From Stentor coeruleus (taxonomy: Eukaryota; Ciliophora; Heterotrichea; Heterotrichida; Stentoridae): a stretch of 50,117 nt of DNA. The stretch lies in contig MPUH01000500.1 in NCBI GenBank assembly GCA_001970955.1, positions 1-50,117 on the forward strand. The letters are read 5' to 3'. Position numbers and translations under genes: made by a program. Positions 10,396 through 20,000 of the stretch are shown one piece after another. Position 1 is the first letter of the stretch. Each line of letters opens with the position of its first letter. The notes beneath the pieces were generated by a model. The model was not told the origin of the DNA and did not search any database. It saw only the letters and a program-made list of their open reading frames with translations.

Positions 10396-11967
10396 TTAAT
10401 TAAAGCTTTTAATTTCAGTTTCAGATAAAATTAGCACAACCTTCCCATCCTTAACAACTCTTTGTACACCAAGTTCTACCATGGATGATCCTCTAAACAA
10501 ATCCCTTTGCACTTTTTCTACCTTTCTCACAATTTCTCCATACTCATCATATTCTGAAATCCCAAAAAACAAATCGCTATTCCTCCCACATACCAGTATA
10601 GTAACTAACTGTCCTTGCATCCAAAATACAATAACAGAACTATAAACAAGTCTGCTTTTAAATCTATGAACACCGAGACCAAGGTTTCTAGGGTGGAAGT
10701 CAACAACAATACCGAAAATTCTTCCATAAGGACTAGGCTCATTAGGGTTTACCAAGCTAAAGCAGTCTAAATTCTGTGCTTGTGAGTGCTTAGTATTAAC
10801 CGCTACACAAGAATCAATCCCTGTCGCATTAGTAAACAACATCAAAGCATGCTTGATATTTGAAGATGAAGGACAAGGGCGGCTTTTAACTAGACTACTC
10901 CATTCAGGTATAGCAATAACTGACGAGTTTTCACTGATTAAAATCCTATTCCCAGCAATACCCACTTTAGATAGTTTGACCCAGCAGTTTACTTTTATAT
11001 GCGAAACAGCTGAGCTAGGTGCTTCCATATAAGCAAAACTACTAGGCTCACAAAAAATAAGTATAGATCTAGAATACTCAGGATAGTCAGGGATTATATG
11101 TATCATATACAGAACCGCATCAAAAGTATCTAGAGCAGTCACTGAGCTAATAGAAAAAATTGTTTTTGTTGTGACCATGTTCACATACTGAAAATGCGTA
11201 AAAATCCAGTTCTGCAGCCGACACACCGACCTTGTCACGCTATCAGTAAGGACGAAATTCTCTATACAAAACTCAACCTTCCCATCAACCCAACTGAAAA
11301 TCGCCAAACTTCCAAATCCTTTACTATGTTGTCCATAACAATTATTCCCTTTGGATATGAACTTTGAGTTTTGAGCTACAAGAATATCACCAATTGATAT
11401 CTGTTTAACTGTGCATATTTTCCTCATATAAGCATTCAAAGTCATATAATCAGGCATATCAATCGACTCATCTATCAATTTGAACCTATAAGAATTTTCT
11501 GATACTTTTTGATCAGGTTTTATATAGAAGTCAACTATTACACATGCAATACTAAAGTGCTTTGATGAGTCTTTTACTGCTACTCGGACTTCATTTAGAC
11601 AGGCATAATCATATACTGGCTTAGGTAAAGATGGGTCAATACGGATGCCAAGGTCGAAATCATGAGAGTTGTACTGGAAAAAAAGAGGAGAAACTTGTTT
11701 ACCATTAACGTCTGGGGTGTAGAATTTTTTATAGCGCGGGGGGGCTTCGATGATTTTGCTTGGCGCCAGGATGATTTTTTGCCCTATTGTGATGTCTTTG
11801 ATTTTGTCTTGCCAGAGAAGGCCTTGGAAAAAGCAGTAAACATAATCGCCAACATGATCTTGCAGCAGGACTCGGCAATTTCCTTCACAGACTTCCACTT
11901 TTTCTACGACCTCTGCTCTGAAAATTTTATTCTCTTTGCTGCTTCTAGTTAATAAAGATACAAGCAT
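10396..11967 (-). CDS. Telomere end-binding protein alpha / POT1-type OB-fold protein
   Basis: 523 aa, no intron. The central part reads like ciliate TEBP-alpha: a first OB fold at about residues 133-250 (HFSIACVIVDFYIKPDQ, FKLIDES, then ISIGDILVAQNSKF), a linker LQNWIFTHF near 252, a second OB fold to ~370 ending in a KVGIAGNRILISENSSVIAI strand pair, and a C-terminal OB-like domain from ~420 (FGIVVDFHPRNLGLGVHRF). In Oxytricha the first two OB folds bind the G-rich telomeric 3' overhang and the third contacts the beta subunit. An additional N-terminal segment (residues ~14-75, EVVEKVEVCEGNCRVLLQD) looks like a further OB fold. The family call rests on remembered pattern, not an alignment. 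The start is the first ATG. Confidence 0.8.
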   Translation of the reverse strand: MLVSLLTRSSKENKIFRAEVVEKVEVCEGNCRVLLQDHVGDYVYCFFQGLLWQDKIKDITIGQKIILAPSKIIEAPPRYKKFYTPDVNGKQVSPLFFQYNSHDFDLGIRIDPSLPKPVYDYACLNEVRVAVKDSSKHFSIACVIVDFYIKPDQKVSENSYRFKLIDESIDMPDYMTLNAYMRKICTVKQISIGDILVAQNSKFISKGNNCYGQHSKGFGSLAIFSWVDGKVEFCIENFVLTDSVTRSVCRLQNWIFTHFQYVNMVTTKTIFSISSVTALDTFDAVLYMIHIIPDYPEYSRSILIFCEPSSFAYMEAPSSAVSHIKVNCWVKLSKVGIAGNRILISENSSVIAIPEWSSLVKSRPCPSSSNIKHALMLFTNATGIDSCVAVNTKHSQAQNLDCFSLVNPNEPSPYGRIFGIVVDFHPRNLGLGVHRFKSRLVYSSVIVFWMQGQLVTILVCGRNSDLFFGISEYDEYGEIVRKVEKVQRDLFRGSSMVELGVQRVVKDGKVVLILSETEIKSFN

Positions 11968-12811
11968 GATAATTAGATAATATTAAGATTATAATGTATC
12001 ATTTTTAGACAAATTGCAAATTATTGTGTTAAGAGTTCCTTTTAAACCTATGCTTTGTAAAAGAGAAGAGTACAATATATCAGTGAATATGCTTGAGGTT
12101 TTAAAATTGATAAAGTTGAAGGCGAAGTAAATCAAGAGAAAGATATCTCAGAATTGATTGCGCCTGAAAATATATCTAGGGATGATATCAGGTCTTTGTA
12201 GAATATGCAAATAGATGGAGAAGCTTTAAGAAAATTAATTTAAACTCTACTTAGAGCAAAAAATGTGTAAACGAAGCACTCCTTCTGGACTTAGATTTTA
12301 CATTAATCAAAGCTCAAATGAACATTAAAAAGCTTAACTTTATAAAAAGTTAATGAAAGACACTTCTAAACGCTAGATTGGGTGACTATCAAGGAGGTAA
12401 TTTTTTCGGTTGAAAATTAAGAAAATTTCAATCCAAATGCGGAGAAATGAAAGCCTAATAACTAAAGTTACTGCTATAAGTCACTTGCATTATAATAATA
12501 AAAATTCTAATGTATATTATGGAGTACACCTAAGATTGCGGTAAACCAGTTTCATTATTGTATTAAGATTATAAAGTTGCTTGGTAATATTAATTAAGAG
12601 GCAGCTTTAGAGAGGATTTTGTAGGGCAAAATTTTGGAGAGATAGGATGAGGTTTAAAGAAATGCCTTTTTGGGGGAATTTTGAAGAGATGATTGTGAGG
12701 ACTTTTAAGCTTAATAAGAGGTAAGATTAGTTTAATATAAATAAAATATAATAGTATAGTTTTTGGAGGAGCATGTTGTGTAAAAAAAGCTAGACAATAG
12801 TTTATTACTAA
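11968..12811. other. Intergenic region with possible coding relic
   Basis: About 0.84 kb. Between roughly 12110 and 12300 a plus-strand frame gives protein-like text (KVEGEVNQEKDISELIAPEN) but is interrupted by TAG, TAA and TAA codons that no 15-nt intron explains. It may be a decayed gene. Nothing else is recognised. Confidence 0.35.
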
Positions 12812-13096
12812 CTAATCAGTTGCTGAAGCTAATTTCCTAAGCCTTGTCACGTTATGTCTTGCAGCAAGAGCAGCAGGTGTTGTAGGTGTCCAGGCACCCC
12901 CAGCTATTGTTTTTGTGCACTTTTTGCAATGCCAGATACCAACAGATTGTCTTTTCATTGCTTGTTTACCGCAAAATGGACAAACGTAGGTATCGTGCTG
13001 TGAAATTTAGATTTTCTTTACCATCTTCCTCAAAGATGCACCATAACGTGTAGAATATTTCCCTACAATTCCTACCTTCTTGATGCGTTTACCCAT
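12812..13096 (-). pseudogene. Ribosomal protein eL43 (RPL37A) with in-frame TAA at codon 30
   Basis: Read through, the frame gives a full-length 94-residue eL43: [27 protein letters not shown], then the zinc-ribbon cysteines in YVCPFCGK and IWHCKKC, GGAWTPTTPAA and a basic C-terminus ending at TAG 12812-12814. Codon 30, where the family has a conserved Glu (KKIEISQH), is TAA (13007-13009). No 15-nt intron fits. The only GT...AG span (24 nt) would delete conserved residues. The partial second copy across the seam (13149-13299) carries the same TAA plus a 1-bp frameshift. It is either a recently inactivated gene or a contig-end sequence error; identity as eL43 is near certain. Confidence 0.7.
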
Positions 13097-13299
13097 CCAA
13101 TAAATATGTCAGCTTGGAGGCTTTTGATAATTATACTAGATTAAATANGTGCTGTGAAATTTAGATTTTCTTTACCATCTTCCTCAAAGATGCACCATAA
13201 CGTGTAGCATATTCCCTACAATTCCTACCTTCTTGGTGCGTTTACCCATCCAATAAATATGTCAGCTTGGAGGCTTTTGATAATTATACTAGATTAAAT
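12995..13299. repeat. Assembly seam: ~152-bp near-duplicate around a single N
   Basis: Bases 12995-13147 and 13149-13299 are near-identical, with a few substitutions and a 1-bp indel, separated by N at 13148. They cover the 5' third of the eL43 gene and its upstream sequence. This indicates unmerged contig ends, with errors or allelic differences between them. Confidence 0.9.
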
Positions 13300-13865
13300 A
13301 TTGATTTTTAAATAAAAATCTTATAAATTTTCCTAGTCTAAGTTTAGTTTTAGGACTTTTTTAGATGAAATGCTTGTTTTGTTGATAAATTTGAGTTAAG
13401 ATTCATGACTTTTAATGGAAGGATGGGGATTGATAATATAAGGATTTATTAGGCAGATGAAGATAAGTTAGAAGACTTAAAGGTGCTAATTTTATTTATC
13501 AGGATGAGATAGAGATAAGATACAAAATATAATAATTTAAATATATGAGTAGATAAGCAAATAAAATTATTGGCTATGGATGTTGATATATATTAATATA
13601 TTATTGGCTATATAAATAGCAAATACTCATATGCAGCATTCTACATAATCATGCTATATATCTCATTAATTCATATGCAAAGTTACTTATAAATTTACAT
13701 AAATAATAATAACTAATGGTTTGCTTCATACTTGGGCATATCCTCAGCTTATCTCCATTATAATTTCTTAATGCGTTGCCCATTTTTTTCTGAAGTAGTT
13801 CTAAATTTCAAGATAAATGCTAATTTAAAAATTATTATCTAAAAATCACCTTTGCAGCTAATTAT
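13300..13865. other. Intergenic spacer
   Basis: AT-rich spacer between the eL43 locus and the stop of the RabGAP gene. No gene, RNA or repeat recognised. Confidence 0.5.
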
Positions 13866-16499
13866 TTAACCTTTTGTATGCTTCTCAGCTCGTTTCTTCA
13901 AATGTTCATACTCCATCTCCAGCTCTTTCAGCAATTCATTTGTTATATTCACTTTATTCACAGATTTAATAAACGACTCGTCAAATACATCAATTATCGG
14001 ATTATTAGTCTGAATACTTGATAAAGCAAACATAATATCTTCAAACCGAGCATTAATCAGCTCCTTACTAAGCTTCTGAAGTATAACAATTCCAGCTTTA
14101 AACATAATCTTCCACCCGTCAAACAAAAACAAGTCCCAAAGTTTTCCCAAAATATTAGGCTTGTTTTGCAAATGACTAGCAAAAAGAGTTATAAACCAAG
14201 GGGCACAAAAATGTCCTGCAGTAATGTTTATCTGCTTAAATAGTTCATGGAGTTCTGGGAGTTCCATATTAATAAGCCTATCCAACTGATAAAAAAACTG
14301 TTTCAGTTTAGGCAAATTATCAGTAAACAAATCTGTCATCTTGAACTTATCAATAATTGCAATCATAATCTTCAATGACAAAGCCTCATCTTGGAAAAAT
14401 GAGAATATCGTCCCAGCCACATAATTCATCCCTTGACAATACCCAATTTCATTATGATAAAATGCATAAACCACAAGAATATTTTTTAATGATTCACTAG
14501 GAACTAAAGCAGATCCCTGATAACTTCTTGACACATCTAAACTCACAACTTCTTCAATTTCAATATTATTCACAGTTTTCACTTTATTTAAAAAGGCAGG
14601 GTAATCAATATCTTTAATATGCCCTTTTAGAAGTTTAAGCCAAGTGTATTTCCTCAAAGCATTTTTGCTTTTACTTGGTAAGTCCCAATAAAGTAAGCAT
14701 TTTTTCAAGATTGGCTCATGAAGATAGTACCTCCACTTTTTGCATACAGTTAAAAGAATGATAGTTTCTGATGGGGATAGGAAGTCTAAAGATAAACCTA
14801 TAGGTAAATATAAGCTAAATTGCTTGCGTTCTTTTTCTCTTGTACGTAAAGAGTACTTTGCTAAATTTAAAGTTTGGAGACTTGTTCTTTGGCTGGCTTC
14901 AAGCTCAGCAAGTAAGGTGCAGGTCCTATTAGAGTCTAAATTAGCCCTTTGGCAGCAATGGAGGATTATAGAATTACACATATCTAAGGGCAATGATAAA
15001 TGCGACATATAAAAACTGAACTGAGTTATTACGATAAACGAAGCAGTTTTTTCAGACTCGTCTACCACATTTTCTTTCTGAAACACCCCTGGGATCTTAG
15101 TTGCTATATTCTTCAAAGCTCCAATAAATCCTTTTTTCTTCGGTTGCTTAGCGTGTCTTCTTATAGACTCTTTATCATTGAAAATCTTCATATTTGTCAT
15201 ATGTTCAATAGCTTCAACCCATCTAATTTTCTCACTCCATATTGTATGAGAGTTTAGCAATTGTGACAAATACTTTCTTTTATGATCTGAAGAGTCAGTA
15301 TAAAAGCAATGCAGCAAAGCTAGGACCTTACAAAAAGCATTCAGGTCTTTATCTTCATCTAGTATAATTGCAGTCAATAATGACTTTAAACAGCTAACTA
15401 AAAATGACATTCTTGTTGGATTTAATGCGCACTTATGTTTCTTGGCTTCAAGTAATTCTAAGAAGTAAACCCGATAATTGCAGTTTTTAAAAGCTCCTGA
15501 AATCCTTAAATAATCAGGTTCTTCAATATCGCATTCGCTTAAAGAACTATCTGAATCAGTTTCTTCTCCTGACATCAGATAGTTTATACATTTTTCAAGG
15601 ACTTCTTCATAGTTTTCTTCAGGATCTTTTACATCAACTTCATTAAGTTCTTTTCTTTTATCCTTCCACTTTTGATAGCTTATAAATTCTTCTTTAACTC
15701 CGCCTTTGTATTTTCCTTTGTGAGTGTCGACAAAGACTTTTATGTCGATTTCACTATTCACGTTATTTAAAAGCCCTAATACTTGATCAAAGATATCTTT
15801 TTCAGTGATCTTACTTTTGCTTAGTGATTTTATGAACTTTTCTGTTATGGATTTTATGAAATAGATGCGGCTTTCTTCATTTTGTTGAAGAGAAGTCATG
15901 AGTTCAAGGATAGTTTTGTCAAATTCCTCGATGGATTTGTTTACTATTTCTATGGATTTCATGTAGTCTTCGCTGGATTTGTTGGAGGTTAGCCGCATGT
16001 GAAGAAGAGTTTTGTGCCCTTTGTCATCAGAAGAACTTAAAGTTTTTTCGGCTTTCTCTGCAGCTCCTGAGAGCTTGTAGTACTTGTGCCGGTATTTGAC
16101 CATTTGCTCTTTGGCTTTGCTGAGTTGTTTTGAAATGTTTTCACTGTTGGCAATGTATGGGTTAATCGTATCATTGTAGTGCTCTAAGAAAAGTTCGAGG
16201 GGCTCGATAATTTCTAGTTGCATGTTTTTGGAAAATGCAATGTTTTCATATAAAGACTTTTTTAAGCTCTGATAAAGCCCGTTCATAGCTATTTCTAAAG
16301 TATTAGAATCATCTTGGATTTCTAAGTTCAGCCCTTCAATTAGTTTCTGTATGGAAGCGGAGTAATTTTCAATAGTTTTTTTATAATTTCTAAAAAATTG
16401 CGTTAAGTTTCCTACTACTGTACTACCTTTTTTCATATGTTGAGTGACTATTGAATATCTATCTGATAGGTCACTATAGCTCATATTATATATATGCAA
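13866..16499 (-). CDS. F-BAR-like plus TBC-domain RabGAP fusion protein
   Basis: 877 aa, single exon. Residues ~6-270 are a long helical region resembling F-BAR/FCH domains (MKKGSTVVGNLTQFFRNYKK, then coiled coil with LSKAKEQMVKYRHKYYKL). A middle segment (270-480) is acidic and then basic. Residues ~560-630 look F-box-like (LSLDFLSPSETIILLTVCKKW). Residues ~635-840 are a TBC domain with both catalytic fingers: IxxDxxR as LDVSR (R658) and YxQ as YCQGMNY (Q689). TBC proteins accelerate GTP hydrolysis on Rab GTPases, and F-BAR domains bind and bend membranes, so this protein likely turns off a Rab at a curved membrane. The start may be Met6 (16484) and not Met1. The C-terminus is Lys-rich. Confidence 0.85.
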   Translation of the reverse strand: MHIYNMSYSDLSDRYSIVTQHMKKGSTVVGNLTQFFRNYKKTIENYSASIQKLIEGLNLEIQDDSNTLEIAMNGLYQSLKKSLYENIAFSKNMQLEIIEPLELFLEHYNDTINPYIANSENISKQLSKAKEQMVKYRHKYYKLSGAAEKAEKTLSSSDDKGHKTLLHMRLTSNKSSEDYMKSIEIVNKSIEEFDKTILELMTSLQQNEESRIYFIKSITEKFIKSLSKSKITEKDIFDQVLGLLNNVNSEIDIKVFVDTHKGKYKGGVKEEFISYQKWKDKRKELNEVDVKDPEENYEEVLEKCINYLMSGEETDSDSSLSECDIEEPDYLRISGAFKNCNYRVYFLELLEAKKHKCALNPTRMSFLVSCLKSLLTAIILDEDKDLNAFCKVLALLHCFYTDSSDHKRKYLSQLLNSHTIWSEKIRWVEAIEHMTNMKIFNDKESIRRHAKQPKKKGFIGALKNIATKIPGVFQKENVVDESEKTASFIVITQFSFYMSHLSLPLDMCNSIILHCCQRANLDSNRTCTLLAELEASQRTSLQTLNLAKYSLRTREKERKQFSLYLPIGLSLDFLSPSETIILLTVCKKWRYYLHEPILKKCLLYWDLPSKSKNALRKYTWLKLLKGHIKDIDYPAFLNKVKTVNNIEIEEVVSLDVSRSYQGSALVPSESLKNILVVYAFYHNEIGYCQGMNYVAGTIFSFFQDEALSLKIMIAIIDKFKMTDLFTDNLPKLKQFFYQLDRLINMELPELHELFKQINITAGHFCAPWFITLFASHLQNKPNILGKLWDLFLFDGWKIMFKAGIVILQKLSKELINARFEDIMFALSSIQTNNPIIDVFDESFIKSVNKVNITNELLKELEMEYEHLKKRAEKHTKG

Positions 16500-17043
16500 A
16501 AATTATTTTTCCGCTTGTTTTCATTTATTTAAAATAATTTTGGAGACCATAAATTTATCTGTCAAGGCATAGCTAAAACAGAATTATACAAGTTTTTAGA
16601 AGTTTTAATCATAACATCTATAATAGGCTTAACTATTTTTCAAATATTTTTACCAACTACTTACTAACTTTGATGCTTATTTTATCAATAATATTATTGA
16701 AATTAGCCTAAATCATATCGTATACTATGACTATCTCGTTGATATTATACATGCTATAGCGTTGCCAATCGAAAATTTCATTTCTTATATTTTTCATTAC
16801 TTTCATACTACAAAATAGCAAATAGCATCTTTTTAAACAAAATTAGCAATACTCAAAACAATCTGAAGCTGATTAAATCAGTTAATAATTATCTAATTGC
16901 TCTATATATAATAAGTCTAAAGTCTAAATTATATAAATTTTTACTCTCATCATCTACCACAAAAAAATATACTTCTAAAACTTTTTTTAATAAAAATTTA
17001 ATAAACCTTTTCACAAACATAAAAGAATCATAAATTAAAAATA
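16500..17043. other. Intergenic spacer
   Basis: AT-rich 0.54-kb spacer between two minus-strand genes, the 3' end of VPS13 and the 5' end of the RabGAP. No feature recognised. Confidence 0.5.
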
Positions 17044-20000
17044 TTAATTACTACTTATTTCCAAGTCTTTGAGCATCTCACATATAAATACTTTGAGCTC
17101 GGCCATTTTATCTGATTCCACTGTTTCCAGCTTATATGCTATAGGCTTACCTTTAGAATTCTTTCCTTTGAAATCAATATATTCTTTATCTAAATAAGGT
17201 TTTTCCATAAAAGCCGTTCGTAATTTCAAAATAATCATTGCCTTTGATAGATTCACAATTGCAATAACTTCATTAAATACAGCAACCATAAGCATGTCAA
17301 AGTCTATTGGCCTTATAAGTATGACTTGTCCATAAAAGATATAGTTGGAGTACTTGATTTTTTTCTCAGTAAAAAAACTCACAGACATGGAGTCATTAGG
17401 ATCATATGGTCTTATAAGTCGCAATTTTCCATAAAACACTCGAGCACCTCTTTTTTTAAATATAACGTTGTTAGTTTCTGATAATTTTTCTTCTTTCTTT
17501 TTGTTGTTGCTAAATAATCCTAGTAAGCCTGACATTGGTTTACTTATTGCATCCACAACTGATTCGACTTTTTGCTTTTTGTGTGCGTTATACTGAGAAA
17601 TATCAATTGGGGTAAGATGAGATAGTTTTGTATTCCTTGTTGAAGGATCTCTTTTATAATCTTCTACAATCTTCTGATAATAAGCTCTAGAAAGGCTCAA
17701 ATTCGGGGTTAATATTCTACTGGTTGACTGTTCAGGCTTTTTATTTCTCTTCATTTTCTTCGACAAGTTCAGCCCAAACATCAGCGCATTACCAATCATC
17801 CCATTTTGTTTAAGTATATTTCCGATATTATCCAGAGCATTCCTCTTATAAAACTCAGATATAGTAAAAATTAAAGATCCAGGCGACCCATACATACTAT
17901 TCTGAGAGTACTCTTCAAAATACACAATGGTTTTATCAAAGCTCAAAAAATATGACTTAAAATGGTCTTTAACACTATCAGGAAGCACTTTAAACGTAAA
18001 ATTTAAAGTAAACTGGATTATATTGATTTTATCTATATACATATAAGCTCCAGGACTAGGCTCTTGTTCTATATTAGGGTTCAAATAATAATCAAGTTCC
18101 ATAGAACTCGATGTACCAAAACGCTTAGAAAACTCTAGCAAGCTGGTCATAGAATTATTATCGAGATTCAAGACAATATTCTTTGGTTTCACGACAACTT
18201 TTTCAAGACAAATCCATTTCTCGCTTATAATAACATCAGCTTTAATCATAAAATGCTCAGAACCTTCTGTTATAAAAATTATAGGGCATATCACATAATC
18301 AAAAATCTGTGAGTCAATCTGTAGTTCCATAAAGCTTAATTGGAAGTCTAATGAATATTTAAACTTGCTTAGGTTAAGCATAAGACTTTGAATACTGATT
18401 AAAACAAGTTCTTTTTTCTTGAAAATATCTTCTTGTACAATAGACAAAAAAGTTTGATTTGACTCAAAAGTCATTGATAGATTGATAGTGTTTTGGCCTA
18501 TTGATGATGGAGGGGTATCAGATATTGTTATTACCGAGGTATTAGCTTCTTTAGAGACTTTAAAGAAAAGGCAATTTTGCTCGCTTGGCCCACAGTTGCA
18601 TTTGTAAAGTTCTCCAATTTTGATCATTTCGATTTTCTGGTTGTAGCGGATGCTATCTTCGAGTATTTGGAGAATTAGATTATGTTTGCCTGCTTGGGAG
18701 TACCATGCAAAATATAATGTCTCTGATGGGTCTACATTTTCTGGCAATACATAATCCTCTTGATAAAATTCTATAGTTTTTTTTGTATTATTAATAATCT
18801 TTAAATCGCTTTCAATTGAGTCGTAAAACACAATATAAGTCATATCATTCTGTTGCTTCACATCTACTCTAATAAATTTCTTCCCTTGATCGTTTTTGAT
18901 TCCTATATAAAAAGATGTTTCTTTATCGATACTAAAACATCCACACCAATCGTAGCTTAAGCCTTCAACAAGAATATGCATAAGCTTTCTTTCAGCATTT
19001 TTATTCCAGTTAAAACAGCTGGTTTTTTTAGATTTTATATATGTAAACGTATTATCTTCACATAAATATTGCTTGATTTTTATGTTTCGATTCATGCTGT
19101 TTGTTATAAGGATTCTTGAGTCAATTGTAATAATTTTTGTAAAGACAGGCTCGTTTGGTATTTTGGATGTGGTTACATGATAGACTAATTCGTATTTTTG
19201 ATCTTTTGCGAATTCTATTTGAAAATTCCCTTTGAACTCGCTTTTGATATTTAAGGGTGTTGAGAATTTATCTGCGTATTTAGCTAATATGCTATCAACC
19301 TGCCCACAGAGGATACGGTTTTCATTATAGTTCTCAGAAATGTTGGGCAAAGAGTTTTTGCCTATGATGTGGAATTCTAACGGCAACAATGAATAGTTAA
19401 CAATAAGCACCAATGGGTATAAAGAAATACTATAAGCTGGCTCTTTAACTTGAGCCATCCCAATTTCCAAACTAAAAACCGAGTTCTTAACCTGCAGGAC
19501 ATTTTCTAAAGGCTTACTAAATATCTTCAATTTCTGACACGTATTAAATCCATTCACAGTCAGCAACAATGCTTTAACCTTATCATTCGGTATATACATT
19601 TCCCCTTTTTCCATAGGCACAATAATCGTATTTTCACACCCTCTTTCATCAATTTTAGCAAAAATATAAGTTGGCAAGTAATTTATTATAAAAAAAGTGG
19701 GCCAAATCTCAATAATTCTATCGGAACGATACAAAATAAGGGTAAATTCTCCATTTTTTATAGTAAAAGGGACATCTTGGCTCAAAGTTTTTATGTAAAT
19801 TTTCCTACAATCCTGAATATTTGTGCTTGGAGGGATTACTGAAAATACACCATTTAGGCAGGAAAGTGGAAATGATATTTTTTGTTGTGGGTTTAAGGTT
19901 TTGACGATTTCAGCCTCATTAGATTCGTTGCTTGTATAGAAAGATATTTCAAAAGTTAGTTTTGTTTTATTTTTTATCTCGTATGGACTGGATATTCTAA

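Noticed and set aside
11662..11952. 96-codon plus-strand ORF inside the telomere protein gene
   Set aside because: It is antisense to conserved OB-fold coding sequence and has no recognisable motif, so it is a shadow frame.
13001..13024. A 24-nt GT...AG intron as explanation for the TAA in eL43
   Set aside because: It would remove conserved residues of the VKKIEISQ stretch, and all other introns are 15 nt.
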